Positions 50,333 through 62,700 of a stretch of 64,000 nucleotides of DNA are shown here, piece after piece (position 1 is the stretch's first letter; every line of letters starts with the position of its first letter). The stretch is taken from NCBI GenBank assembly GCA_037957365.1, contig JARHVA010000639.1, positions 4,142,501 to 4,206,500 of the forward strand, written 5' to 3'. The DNA is from Torreya grandis. Lineage: Eukaryota > Streptophyta > Pinopsida > Cupressales > Taxaceae. Position numbers and translations under genes: made by a program. The notes beneath the pieces are model-generated. The model did no database searches, was not told the origin of the DNA, and saw nothing but the letters and a program-made list of their open reading frames with translations.

Positions 50333-52093
50333 ATGGATCATCAGAATCTCAAAGAAGTCTACAGGTAGTTGATGTGTTAGTGGTTGAGGTGAAAAACTTG
50401 TAGGACAAATTGCAAGCTATGGAATTGGCTCAGAGAAAAAAGATGAATAGATGTGATGTGAGTGAAGGAGAGGATGAAATTACTCAATAATAATATATAA
50501 TATGGAGAGAAAGGTATATTGTAATAAATTTTTATAATATTAGTGATAGGTGTGATATCAAAGCCCAAATTGGAGGTGGTAATGTATGAGGTCAGTCTTA
50601 ACGTTGAAGAGCTAATTGATTGGATCATAGCTATGGATAATTATGAAGAAGTGAATAAGGCAAAGAAAGTGAGGTTTTCAGTTAAAACATTGAAGGTTCA
50701 TGCATCCTTATGGTGGGATGGAATACATGAAGAAAGAAGGAGAAAGGAAAATATAAGGTCATGGGATAGAATGGTGGCCAAAATGAAAGGAAAATTCATG
50801 CTTAAGGACTACAAAAATAACTTATTTATAAAGATGAAAATTTTGAGACAAAAGGACATGAAAATGAAAGAGTACACAAAGTAATTATACAAACTAACTA
50901 TCAGAGCAAGACACATAGAAGAGGATGCATAAAAGGTTTCCAGGTACATCAATGGACTGAAGTTTCATATTCAAGATGAGATAAACGTTTTCTCACCAAG
51001 AACAATAGAGTAAGCATATAAAGCTACATTGAAGACAGAAGAAAATTTTACTCGAAGGTAAAGTCAAAAAAATAGAGGGAGAGGTAGATGCTACAGAGGT
51101 AGAGGTCAACAAGAAGGAAGAGAATATCCAATCAATAGAAATCAATTGTAAAGTTATAGTAAAGAAGTTGGTAGTAGTTCTAAAAGCTCAAGTCAATCTA
51201 GTAGAGGTGGTTATGGATATAGATATGAAAGATCATATGGCAGAGGAAGAGGATATATTGGGTTTATTGGTAAGTGTTTCAAATGTAATAAGTGTGTAGG
51301 ACATAGATCATATGAGTTTTTAGAAGACATTCAAACTGGTAGTTTTTGGAGTGTATGTAGGAATAAAATGATTCAAAAAGAAGATAAAAGTGTGGATTAA
51401 TTGACAAACTATGTTGAATAACTTGAAATAGGAGAGAGTTTATTGTTGAGAATAATTCTTTTGAAGGGAATCCATAAGGAGAAAGAGCCACCACAAAGGA
51501 AGATGTTGTTCAAAACCATGTGCAAAAGCAAAGGTAAATGTTGTAAAGTAATAGTTGATAATGGTAGTATGGATAATATTATATCCTCCATGATGTTCGC
51601 TAAGATAGGATTAAAAATCAAAGATCATCCAAGTCCTTACAAATTCTCTTCGATTCAAAAAAGTCAAGTCTTAGTTAGTAAGCAATACCATGTAGACTTG
51701 CAGATTTGTGGGTATAAAGATATAATTTTATGTGATGTGATTCCTATTGGTGTGTGCCATATCATACCTTAGAAAATATGGAAGTATGATAAAATACATA
51801 TTCATGATGGTAGAACCAATACATACACCATTCAAAAGGATGGCATCAAGCATACACTAACCCCATTGAAGGATAGTCAAGTATTGAAGGAGGCACAAAG
51901 TAGTGTGATGATGTTTGGTGAGGAGTATTTTCCAAAAATAATTAGTTACAACATTGAGGACAAGAGTATGTTAACTGAGAAAAAGTGCCAAGTAGAAGGT
52001 GTAGTACAAGTTTCCATAAAAATGAGAGAAGAGGATGCAATAGTTGACAAGCACTCTAAGGTGTTAATTGTAAACATCAAAGAGTTGTTATAG
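50333..52093 (+). pseudogene. Gag-protease polyprotein of M, broken
   Basis: An N-terminal gag stretch (about 50362-50480) lies in another frame. From 50543 to 52093 one frame holds to the end with stops only. It encodes a gag core (50543-50884, with SLWWDGIHEERRR and WDRMVAKMKGKFM; then YINGLKFHIQDEI), an Arg/Gly-rich segment, and a zinc knuckle at 51275-51320 in which CFKC and GH are kept, one Cys is extra and the last Cys is Phe. The protease comes next, with active-site motif DNGS near 51557, then LQICGYKDIILCDVIPI and VCHIIP; after a stop follow HDGRTNTYTIQKDGIKHTL and a tail to TAG at 52091. The sequence type is typical of chromovirus-like Ty3/gypsy elements. Premature stops include TAA at 50882, 50930 and later; several would be G-to-T rather than C-to-T changes. 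Confidence 0.85.
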
Positions 52094-52706
52094 TCAACCT
52101 AACATTATGAGTTGTTATCCAAATAACACTTTTAAGGGTTGTTTTTAGACTTGTTTTATCAATTATCCTTAATAACGAGCATGGATATCTAGAAAACTTC
52201 TCTAAGAAGTTTTGTGTGTTGAAAGAGTTTTCTATGAAAAGTGAAGTGACCAGTCATACAGAGAGTGAACAATAGAAAGAGAGAAATAATGAAGTTGAAT
52301 AAGTTGACAGTATTGTAAATGAGAAGATGAAACAAAAAGAAATAGTCCAATAAACAATAGATCCAATCACAAAAGTGACAACCATGAGAGTACAAGAGTG
52401 TGGCTTTTTTAATGACAAGGAGGAGGTTGTATTTCTTAACTTGTTTGTTTAATGTGTAGGTTTGTTGCAGGAGAACAACAAGATACTAAATATGATCAAG
52501 TTTGTGATAAATATTGAGATTGGTAACTATAAAGGAAGAGCCAATAAAGCCTTAGTCAAAGAACAAGTAGGTCTATGTTTCACTCATAGGCCTATGAGGA
52601 TGTGACATTGCATAGCTAGAGTAAACAAGACATAGATATTATATGGATAAATTCAATACAACCTATATAAACTTTCATGGAGAGTTACTTTTGCACCTCA
52701 ATAGTA
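52094..52706 (+). other. M interior after protease, no domain
   Basis: The region between protease and 3' LTR has many stops and no reverse transcriptase similarity. No clear polypurine tract precedes the 3' LTR. Confidence 0.5.
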
Positions 52707-54409
52707 TGATATAGTAGCATTCTTTACTTATCTTGTATTTGTTTACACAAATTTTGGTTTGATCAAGTGTCTAGGTGGTCATATATTTTTTTAGGGTGTT
52801 TTAAGGGTGTTATAAGTCTTAATATATAATTATGAATATTCTTAAAGTGTATAGGTGTGCTTTGAGATGTTATAATTTCAAATCAGCATTTTCTAACCAA
52901 TTTCAATAATTTGAATATTTAAACTTGAAAGGTCAGTTTAAGAACTACAAGAGTATGTGAAGGAACTTTCAAGGTTTAGTATTTTTCATATGAGGTATTT
53001 ATGGTAACATACCCTTATAACTTGAGTCTTGAGTAGTGAATATGAATAATGTAAACCTTAATGAATGATTCCAATATTTTAACTAATTTTCTAAGTGACC
53101 ATTGGAGGGTCGAAAAAGAGTTAGAGTAGTTATAAGTCATAAAAAATGTATTGTATCTTTAAAAATATCATTACTTTGTGTAATGAAGGAATAAATTTCC
53201 AATAAATGAAGATGAAGTTTCCTTATTTTGAATACATTAAATTTTTCAGGCCTATGTACCCTATATTCCTATGTTGTGAATTCAAAGACTATGTATCTGA
53301 CATGAAAAAGAAAATATATTAAAGAAAGTTTATTTGATTATAAGTATAATGTGAATTATTTTGGATTTAAATTGGAAAGTATTTTATTTCAAATATAAAT
53401 AATATAAGGTTTCTTGTTTGATAAATAATTAGATATTCACTATGCTTCTTGTACTCTATGCTCAAGACTACAGCCTGAGCAAGCATCAACAACTAAGAAA
53501 ATTGTATAGAAGCTTAGATGAAACCCAAAAATGAATAGTAAGTTATTTTTAAAATGTTACTAAAGGTTCTTATGAATTTTTAAATTAATTTGGATATATA
53601 TTTCATAGGGTAAATTACTAAGCCCTATAGTCGGTCTATGTCTCCACACACAATTAGACCAAGAACTTGATTAAATTATTGAACGAAATCCTCAAAAAAG
53701 GGATATAATGATCAAAAAAGTTTTTTATTGGTTATAAATACCATATTTAACAATATTATTAGTTTTAAAGTTGTTTGGGATTTTAATATTTTAAATTACA
53801 CCTTATCAAGCTTGTTACATACAAAGATAATCATGTGTTAGGGTTTCTAGGCTAAAACACAAATATTTAGAGATTCCAGAATTAAAACATTAAAAAAAAA
53901 TTATTATGTGTATTTCATAATGATTTGATGTATTTTTAATTTTTTGGATCGGTCAGTACCTCTATGTAAAGATTGAAAGAACCGCATTTAAAACAGGGCT
54001 AAAGAGGCCTAATTAGGCCTAGACAATGATAGAAAAGGGTAACTAGGAGTTGAGTTGAGTCAATAAAATTATTGGAGAGGTAGAATAAGATATAAGGTGT
54101 TATAAAATAGCATTATTTTCTCAATACCAATTAGTACTAGTCTGTACCATTGGAAAAATCCAAAAAAAGGCTATAAGAAAGCCTATCACAGTGAAGAAGC
54201 ATGGTATGTTGAGAAAGTTGCATTGACAAGTTATGAGAGTTGGTTAAGAAACCAAAAAGGACTTAATTGAGTGTGAGGATGACCCTAAAAAAGTAGTGAA
54301 ACCCTAAACCATGTATGGAACAAATTTGTTTATGAGTTTAGATCAAATCAAGAATAAGTTGTAAGAAGACAAGTGAATGTTGATATGTTTGAATTTTTTA
54401 TCTACATCA
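52707..54409 (+). repeat. 3' LTR of M
   Basis: It starts TGATATAGTAGC and ends TTATCTACATCA, directly followed by the target duplication. Confidence 0.9.
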
Positions 54410-54414
54410 CACCA
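54410..54414. other. Target site duplication of M, right copy
   Basis: CACCA, identical to 48549-48553; host L sequence resumes after it. Confidence 0.8.
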
Positions 54415-55317
54415 CCATTATAATATTTAGTAAAGGAATGAAATATATCAAAATATTTTTTCCATCTACCATAATTTTTATTTTTATAAAGGAATGCAAC
54501 TCTCTAGTCATGCTTGGGGCATCATGAAAGCAACTCGTTGGGTTCAAAGTAATCTTGGTAATCCCAATATAGAAGAGGTAAGATTAAGTGTTGGTATGCA
54601 TTGGTTGTATTTATTTTATAAAATGTAATTAAAGGATGAAGATAAATAATAAATGGATTTCCAAGCATGGATACCATTAAGCGAAGAGAGGTATATTTTT
54701 AGATAAATCAAGTACCACAAAACACTCAATGCATAGAGACAATCAAGGGTTTATCATTAGTCATGGAAGAGTTTGTGGTCACATGATGGAGGAGTTTATA
54801 TCTCATTACCCATGTTTAAGTATTTCAAGGTAGTGAATGGTAGTTTCTAGCCTTTACGCCTCTGATTTTTGGAGAGGAATATAAATTTAACAATGGTTAT
54901 ACCATTATCACATTATTGAATTTGATAATTTTAGATCATGAGTTATTATTATTAGTCATGAACAGTTGTGGATTTGTGATTTTTTAGAGAGTTTCCTAGC
55001 CTATTAATGTTAGAATAATATTTTTAATATGAGGGACAATCCACCCAGCCATCCTAATGCTGATTGGGATGAGATTCAAAGAGGTGTTTGGCTATTATGA
55101 CTAATTTATAGTCTAAATACAAGCTATTATTTTCCATGAATTGGAGCGACCAGCTCATAGAGCATTATCAAACCCATTAGAGCTCAAGTATATAGTTATG
55201 AATCAAGTATTTGGGATTAAAAATTTAGAGGATGGATTTAGGATCCAAGTATTGGTAAAAAAGTTCAATATAGAGGGATTGGAGTTGTTACAACATTGCT
55301 TGAGGACAAAAAATTTT
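54415..55317 (+). pseudogene. L internal region 2, part after M
   Basis: It resumes exactly where 48553 stops (ATTATAATATTTAGTAAA, as in region 1 near 44365). An open stretch at 55141-55335 encodes LELKYIVMNQVFGIKNLEDG and a C-terminus ending in the polypurine tract; region 1 has the counterpart near 45140-45306. The product is unknown. Confidence 0.45.
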
Positions 55318-55330
55318 GAGAGGGGAGGAC
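55318..55330 (+). promoter_or_regulatory. Polypurine tract before L LTR 3
   Basis: GAGAGGGGAGGAC directly precedes LTR3, with TTGCTTGAGGACAA upstream. Confidence 0.78.
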
Positions 55331-56273
55331 TATAATTTCCCCTTCTCAAGATTAAAGTATTTGAAGACCTTTGGCCTATTTTATTGTTATTTTCCATAGG
55401 TCAAGGGAAGCAAGGATCAAAGGGAAATATGATTCTTTTTTATGTTGCCAAAAAGTACTTATTTTGGCAACTTTTATCTAATTTTGACTTAAGGAGGGAA
55501 GATTTTTGTCATGAGCAAGTTAACCCTTAAGTGAAAATTTTAAGGAAGGAATTTTTGAATATTCAAATACCTTCCCAATATAGAGTTCTCTTTTTTGGAA
55601 TTGATTTTTGAGGGAAAAGATATAAAATAAGGAAAGGAGGTTCTTTTTTGGACTCGTGTCATTTTATCAACTAAAATTCAAAGTTTGAGCAACTTGATTA
55701 TGATTTTATCCCTAAAAGATGAAAACCATCTTTGTTATTTAGTTATAGAGGATAAAAAACTTCAATGTTCAGTAGATGCCTTCATTTAGAGGTCATATTT
55801 GAGTGGGAATTGGTATATTTCAGGTCTAAATCATCTTTTCAAGTGGAGAACAATAGTTGGGTAACTTGTTGAGATGGTGTGTAGCTATAATCAACGCTTG
55901 TAAGGGAAACGACTTAGGAACTATCTCCTAGGGAGGCAACCCCATTTGAGGGTTTGAGATTGTATTTTGTGGGGAAATTCGATATTAACTTTGGTGTTTG
56001 ATCATGCACTCCACTCATATTTTTATAATATTTTTCTAGCTATATATTTGGTTTTAAAATGCAGATCTTGAGGTATTTTGTATGGCTTTACCTATATATT
56101 TTTTTAAGGGTTTGTGGTAAATAAATATTAAATTTTGATCTAAAAATAGTGTTTCTAGAATTCTAAATTTTTTTGTGGTTAGGTTTTGATAAAAAATAAA
56201 AATTTGTATTTTATTTCAAGGGTTTGTAGTGATTTCCTGAATTGTGAAATTATTTCCTAAGTGGGAAATTACA
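55331..56273 (+). repeat. L LTR 3 (3')
   Basis: It begins TATAATTTCCCCTTCTC after a purine tract and ends GGGAAATTACA. Unrelated sequence follows. Confidence 0.88.
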
Positions 56274-57229
56274 CCATATGAAGCAATGTGTGTGTGTTTA
56301 TCAATGTTAGAGACAACCTCTATTACCCCCAATTGAGACCTACCTATCAAGGGTCAATTTCATGCTCAAAACGTGGTTTAAAGGCTTGATACTTGTCTCC
56401 CATAATCTAGTAGGTGTAAGGTATTGGGTATACACCTTAGGGATGATACTTATCTCTATCTTTGATCGTACAGTACCCCTTCCTATAATATCTATCTAAA
56501 TATAAATATTTTACATTGAGATGTAACTAAACCTTATCATATAAAATTTGAATAAAATATAATGGCACTTGATTATTATTCAGTTACTACCCATGTGAAT
56601 AAATAAATATAGGGTATATCAATGTTCTCATAAGAGTACAAGTTTATCTGAGACTACCATGTATCTTGGATAATAATCTCTCCTAACAATCTATTTGTGT
56701 AAAATCTCTTATACATCCTTAAGACAAACTATGCCACTCACAATGTCCCTTAATGTTTTTTTAAATATATTCAAATTATTTAGGTTAAATAGCTTGTGTG
56801 TTTTTAGTTTTTTTAATATAAATTTTAGGTCGGTTAATATTTTTTGGAATTATGTTCTACTTTCACCTATAGTGGATGGTTGTTGTATTATGTTTTATAT
56901 TTTTATAATTTTAAAATCATGAGATCAAATAAATAGGTCATCCATGATAAATTTAAAAACATGTATTTTTATCATAAAATATTCCTTCATTCATAAGAAT
57001 AAGAGCCTAATGGGTCCTCACATCAAGACGTAACCATTACTAATAATAGTATGAATAATTCGTTACTTGCACTAGCATATTCAACTACACATTAGGGCAT
57101 ATAGGTCTCACCCAAAATGTAAGAGAAGGATCATTGAGGTCCTCATGATGAGAAAATGGAATAATGATATCCAATTCTAATGGAAAAGACTAGATCAGAA
57201 AATAAATCTTCATCCAATGTAATCATTAA
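56274..57229. other. AT-rich spacer, nothing recognised
   Basis: It lies between the L array and E2. No domain or repeat partner was found. Confidence 0.4.
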
Positions 57230-57354
57230 TGTAGACACCAAAATTGTGTTTACTCCTTGGTCGACTCTCCCTTGGTCCCCTTGGTCCGCTTCTAAAGATT
57301 TCTAACCTATACACTTATTAATTTAAAATAAATTACCTATTTTAAATTAATAAC

Positions 57355-57430
57355 ACCTCCCTTGACTCCTCACCATGGACACATCACCCTTGACACCTCA
57401 CCCATGACACCTCACCTTGGATTCCTTGCC
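57355..57430 (+). repeat. Short degenerate tandem repeat in E2 LTR
   Basis: About four to five units of the type CC(A/C)TTGACACCTCAC, 15-17 bp each. Confidence 0.7.
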
Positions 57431-57594
57431 CTTGGATACCCTCATTTATCACCCTATGACTAATCATTCCAACTCTTTCACTAATCCTCATGCCTATTAA
57501 ACATGCCTTCGACCGTTTAACCACGGCAACTGAACTTGACAGATGGAAGAATGGGAAAAAGGCTAAAAATAGCCCTTTTTCCCATTCTCTAGCC

Positions 57595-57645
57595 GCTGAC
57601 ATCGGTTAATCGTCGACCGATGCCGGTGGTATTGCCGATGTTGGT
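57595..57645. repeat. ACCGAYRTCGGT cluster 1 in E2 LTR
   Basis: Variants at 57595 (GCTGACATCGGT), 57616 (ACCGATGCCGGT) and 57634 (GCCGATGTTGGT), spaced 21 and 18 bp. Confidence 0.8.
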
Positions 57646-58183
57646 TGCTTAAAACCAACTTGCAGGCTAAATGGAAAACTAATCACAGCCTACATGAACG
57701 TGAATTATCTTGCTCCAGGTTCTAAGTTCTCTTGCTCCTCAACTCTTTGTAGGCATTAACATCCCAACAGTACCCTCCAGGCTCAGAAAATCTGCATCAA
57801 TCACTTCACACCAGATTGAAGGTTGCACGAAGTCTCCCACAACAGCCATAATAGAAATAGGTCTTCTACACTTCTGGTTCTCTACCAAGAGCTAAGTATT
57901 TTTGCTAGTTTATATTTCAGTATTATTTTAAATACATTTGGTAATCAGTCCATTATCTATTTCTAGATACTGTTGAGACAACCCTACCTTCTTCTCAGAA
58001 AGGCTGAAAAGCCTTCCCTTCATCCTTATTTTCCTTTCACCCCTGTCCTCTACCTGGCCCCTTTTTCAGACCATATTCTCTACCCTGCAAATCTTACACA
58101 ACCCATTAAACTCACACAGACATCCCATAGCATTCTATTGACCACAGACAGACCTGAAACTCGTCTAAAGCCCCATTACCCCC

Positions 58184-58270
58184 ACCGACATCGGCATCCA
58201 AGCCCATTGCCCTTACCAACATCGGCAACTTGACCAACCGATGCTGGTAGAACCATCAACGTTGACGACT
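58184..58270. repeat. ACCGAYRTCGGT cluster 2 in E2 LTR
   Basis: Variants at 58184 (ACCGACATCGGC), 58215 (ACCAACATCGGC), 58237 (ACCGATGCTGGT) and about 58256 (ATCAACGTTGAC). The first three are spaced 31 and 22 bp, close to the 31 and 21 bp seen in the E1 LTR. Confidence 0.8.
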
Positions 58271-58629
58271 GTGAAAGACCGATAGCAGAATACAGGTAGG
58301 CATTATTTCTATTTCTCTTGCTTAGTCTTTCATTATTATCTTTATTCGACATTCTTTTTATCAACAAGTGGATTGTCATCCCTCAAGGAAGTCTTTGCAC
58401 TTCTGGGACCAAGCTTTGCTTGGCAGTCCACCTTATATCTATCTAACATTTTCTATGTTTGAGTCTTATTCTATCTATAGGTGTCGTCCTCCATAGCCAA
58501 AGAAGAGCTCCTTCAATCATCTGGATAATGGTGTGCAACTTCATCCAGGTATGTACAAACCCCTAACCATTACCTTTTAGTTTCTTATTTCTTTTGAATG
58601 TGAAAAGTGAAAAATAGTTAGAAACATTC

Positions 58630-58647
58630 TGGCATGCCTGGTGGGAC
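58630..58647 (+). promoter_or_regulatory. Candidate primer binding site of E2
   Basis: TGGCATGCCTGGTGGGAC resembles the post-LTR string of many plant Tat-type elements. The tRNA is not identified here. Confidence 0.6.
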
Positions 58648-59794
58648 CCCTGGAATTTTCCTTGGGTTCATCATTCTTTTTCTTCTAAAACAAACTTTCA
58701 TATAGGTGCATTAGGAAAATTTCTTTTCTTGCGTCCTTCTTCTATCTCTTTATTTCGAAAAGACATCATAAGCAGAAGTTAAAAAGAACATCTTCTTTTT
58801 CTTCTTGTCACCTTTCCTCTTGCATCTTAGAGTAGTGAAATTCATACTCTTAACCTTTTCTCAACTTGTTTGCATCCGAACAAAACATTTCAATTTGGGC
58901 TTAAAATCTATTGCATTTCATTTCTGCCTAAATGCATACTTAGCTCTCACATCTAGTAATTAAAAATGCATTATGAATAAATCGTAGTGCACTTATGTTA
59001 TAGAACCATACCACTTTCAAAACTAAACATCTAAACATACCTGAGACAAGGCCTGACTAGGATTTCATCACCTAGCGGATACCTTACCCTTCCTGGTAAT
59101 CCCACTTGGACTTCACTACCAAGGGGAGAACCCACTCTGTTCTCTGGCAGAGTATAAACTCTAGGGGAAGTATATACTGGCTAAGTGACCCAGCTTATCT
59201 CTAGGCTCATGAAGTGAGGGGAGCTTGCTCCTTATCACTAGGCCACATACGAAACCTAATACAGATTTTGAGCACCAAAACTAACTCGAAACCAACCTTA
59301 GACTACTTCTTTTAGTACCCGTTCTAAAATCCCAACTTCCCAAACACACTCTTCTAATCCATAAGCCAACAAGACTCTAAAACTTATTCTTAGGAATTAA
59401 CATTTAGAAGTTGCTTGTCTTCGTATACTTTTCTATTTTCATCTAGTTTTTTGAGCTGGTGAGGATGCATTATTCTAAGCTCCAAGAACAACTCAGACTT
59501 TCTTCTTTCTTCCAAAAAAATTTAGTTTTCTGAAGTTTTTGGAAATACACAGTAACCGACATCAATTTTTTCACCAACGTTGACAACTTATCTTCACCGA
59601 CATCGGTTATTTGAATGACATCGACAACTTTCTTCACCGACATCAATTTTTCTACCGACATCGGTCACTGTCAAAAAATTTCTTCTCAAAATAGCAAGCC
59701 AAAAACTTCACCTTCTGACTGTCAAAAACATATTCTAGTTTTTTGAGGCTGAAACATACAGTTTTTAGAACCTAAACCCCCCCTTTTACCTTGG
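58648..59794 (+). other. Leader of E2
   Basis: Long untranslated leader. It holds a CT-rich first half and a block at 59040-59260 of higher GC content. No open frame is convincing. Confidence 0.6.
59555..59670. repeat. ACCGAYRTCGGT cluster 3 in E2 leader
   Basis: Six variants at about 59555, 59573, 59596, 59615, 59636 and 59654, spaced 18-23 bp. The last, ACCGACATCGGTCACTG, shares its CACTG tail with two copies in the E1 LTR. Confidence 0.85.
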
Positions 59795-62700
59795 ATGGTT
59801 TTGACATGTAGTCAAACCAAAACTCTTGTTGACCACGCAAGGCAACAACCACTCCTGCCTTCACCTTCTATATCAAGTCCTCTAATGGAGTATCATTCAG
59901 AGACTGAATGAACTCCTACCCAACCAACACCAACTCAACCCCCTATTGTTCCCAAAGGGGACCAAGACTTTGAAAGATTCTTTGACCTCAATGTCAAGGC
60001 CTTTCAGCACTATCTCGCGAGAAGTCAAATGTGAGACTCTTTAGGCAACCCAGTTTATGGGATGCCAACTTCCTTAGTTGAGATGGAAGTCGTATCAATC
60101 ACCTCCATAATTCAACCCATAGACACCCAAGCCATTGCCTTAGCTAATAACCTGACCATGACCAATCTTCAAAGTGTGGCTTCTCCTTCTATTTCTGGAC
60201 CTACTTCCATCAGGGTTTTAGTGCCCCATCAACTGCAAACTATTCAAAAAAGTTCTACACCATTCCAAAACCTACATGTCTCCATCCCACCTACTCTTTC
60301 ACCCATCAACACAAGGGTGGCTACTCATCCTTTGGCTAATGTTGCCACCATCCAACCACCTCTGGTGACATCAAGCCAAGTTGTGCCTCCTAGCTTCATG
60401 ACACAACCACCCTTGGCTTCAACATCAGTCCCTATGACTAGTTACCAATATGTTGTGCCTATACAAGCGCAACCAACTACGTCATATGCCCCTCCTCACA
60501 CCTTCCAAGTGCCCTACAACCTAGGGGGTGCCCCACCTGCAAATCCACCAACCGATCTAATCAAGATGTTGATGGAAAAAATGTCTAATCTTGAGACATC
60601 CATTTTGGGTTCAAGAAATGTCCTCTCATATGAATAAATCTGTAATGAACCCATTCATCCTTTAGTCCCAATATGACCATATCCTAGTCAGTGGGAACTT
60701 GCCAAGTTTACCTGCTTCCAGAGTAAGGAAGACCCACAGTAACATCTACGAGTGTTTAGACACGCTTGTTACCTTATAGCCCATGATGATGTGTTATTGC
60801 TATGCACATTTCCCATGTCACTTTCTGGAGCTACCCTCGATTGGTATAGTTCTATTACCAGTCACTCTCTTTTTATATTCACCCAACTAGCTCAACTTTT
60901 CCTTAACCACTTTTCGATCAACATCACAAAAAAGGTCTCCATCACGGACCTATATTCTATCAGACAGTTTGACGATGAATCCATAGCTAATTTCATTGCT
61001 CGATGGAGAAGTTTAATCAACCAACTCTCCTTTTCTTTACCTCAACCTGAGCTCTTTTCACAAGCATGTGCCAAACACATTTCATCTACCTTGTGGGTCC
61101 AAACATTTTTCACATTTGACGAAGCTTTCACCATGGCCAGGAAACTTGAACTCCGTGTTGTCGAAGAAAATAAATTCAAATTACGAAGTAAAAACCCCAA
61201 CGCAAAGTCAAATGACCCTTCTTCCAAATCTTCTTCTTCCAATTCCAAATCTAAGGGATCAGCAAATGCCATAGTCGTTAGACCATCATCTTCAACAATA
61301 ACCAACCAATCCGAACCTTCCACATCTCAAAGCATTACACGATAATTCCAACAACGATACGTACAGCGTCAATATACTCCACTAGGAGAATCATACGCGT
61401 CCGTGTTGGATAAACTTGTCAAACAGGGAGTCCTCAACCTCCCCCAAATTTGATGACCACCTCAATTCAACCCCTCAAAAGCCATCCCTACATGGTATAT
61501 GGAAAATGACTTTTGTCATTATCACCATGTCAAAGGCCATGACATGAACAACTGCAAAACCCTCATAAACATTGTCCAAGACATGATAGATAAAGGTGAT
61601 CTTGTTTTGGATAACCCAAATGTGCCACCTAACCAAAACATAAACATCTTTAGACAACCTTTCCCTAACCATCCCCCTAGTCAAAATAACATTCAGACCA
61701 TGGCTGATGACCCCCAAGAGTGTAATATATGCACAATCAACATGGTTTCACCTCCCATCCCTAACCAACCTCTTCCACAAACCGAAGAGGTTAATCAACC
61801 TATTTGTCCATCACAGGCAGAAGAGCCTTCTTCTTCCATTGGTCCTTCACAAGTAGATGAGCCTTCTTCTCCCATTTCTCCTCCATAGGTCGATGAACCT
61901 TCTACTCCTATTAGTTCTCCATCTGCCCCTCTTATATTGGAGAACGCTTCAACCATACCAACACCACTAGCCCCACCTTCATCCTTCCTACTACCAATGG
62001 AGGACCTTCCCTTTCCTGCTCCTCAACCACAAGTAGAAGGCACAATCATCCCTACCCTCTATCCTCTCAAGGAGTCACATTCTCTAATTCCTTCTCTACC
62101 AAGAGAAGAACCTATCTCTTCACCTACTTCGACCGAAGATGATCTAGTCATGACTTTCTCACGCCTGGAGTCCAAGATCACTGCTTCTAACACATTTTCA
62201 GTCTCACAACCACCCACATCTTCTAAAGAACCAAGGCCTCATCCAACATCTTCCAAAGCATTCTCTTAATTGGTGGAGAAACTAGGACTTCTCCATTCAA
62301 AGAAATTAGAACATGGGGCATTATGGGAGCAACTCAAAGCTCCTCACCTTACACATCCCATCTCATCTCATGATGTCGACCCTCCTATGACAAAATCTCC
62401 AAAAGTCTCTGACGAGGACTAGGCTTCTACTTTCAAACCTTCAAAAACTCAACCATCCACATCCGAACCTAAACCCTCACAAACATCCACCATATCAAAA
62501 CTGATTAAATTCCTTGGTGTTCACCCCATACCTAATCTCACTCACCTGCAAGTGAAGGTAGACTTGAACCTTGCCTCCCATAATGGTAGTCCTCAAAACA
62601 AACTAAAGAAGGCTACTAAACCACGTCGACAAACTCCTCCTCCACCATCATCATTGCCCTCCATTTTGGGCCCTCATTCTTCTACCATAATAGGAGTGCT

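Larger units (their letters stand above)
48554..54409 (+). mobile_element. LTR retrotransposon M (Ty3/gypsy-like, gag-protease only), nested in L
   Basis: LTRs of about 1718 and 1703 bp flank a 2.4-kb interior. The outer ends form an 8-bp inverted repeat, TGATGTAG and CTACATCA, and the flanks carry CACCA. A tRNA-iMet-type primer site follows the first LTR. The interior encodes gag, a zinc knuckle and protease and then reaches the 3' LTR within 0.6 kb, so reverse transcriptase and integrase are absent. It split the second internal region of L. The two LTRs have clearly more differences than those of E1, so it is older than E1. Confidence 0.88.
40575..56273 (+). mobile_element. Tandem LTR element L (LTR-internal-LTR-internal-LTR)
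   Basis: Three same-direction LTRs of 933-946 bp (40575, 45307, 55331) enclose two related internal regions. LTR1 is followed by a primer site; LTR2 has a polypurine tract before it and a primer site after it; LTR3 has a polypurine tract before it and no primer site after. The middle LTR is thus shared, the pattern produced by recombination between LTRs of neighbouring or sister copies. Internal region 1 is 3.8 kb; internal region 2 is 3.2 kb once the inserted element M is removed. Neither shows a recognisable gag, protease or polymerase, so the family looks like a large non-autonomous derivative. No target duplication survives. Confidence 0.8.
57230..58626 (+). repeat. Probable 5' LTR of E2
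   Basis: It starts TGTAGACACCAAAATTG and probably ends TAGAAACA, three bases before the primer site. The partner LTR is outside the window, so the limits rest on the terminal bases and the primer site. It contains two palindrome clusters and a short degenerate tandem repeat. Confidence 0.65.

Noticed and set aside
49855..50628. Reverse-strand open frames in the M LTR and gag start
   Set aside because: They are hydrophobic low-complexity shadows of LTR and gag sequence.
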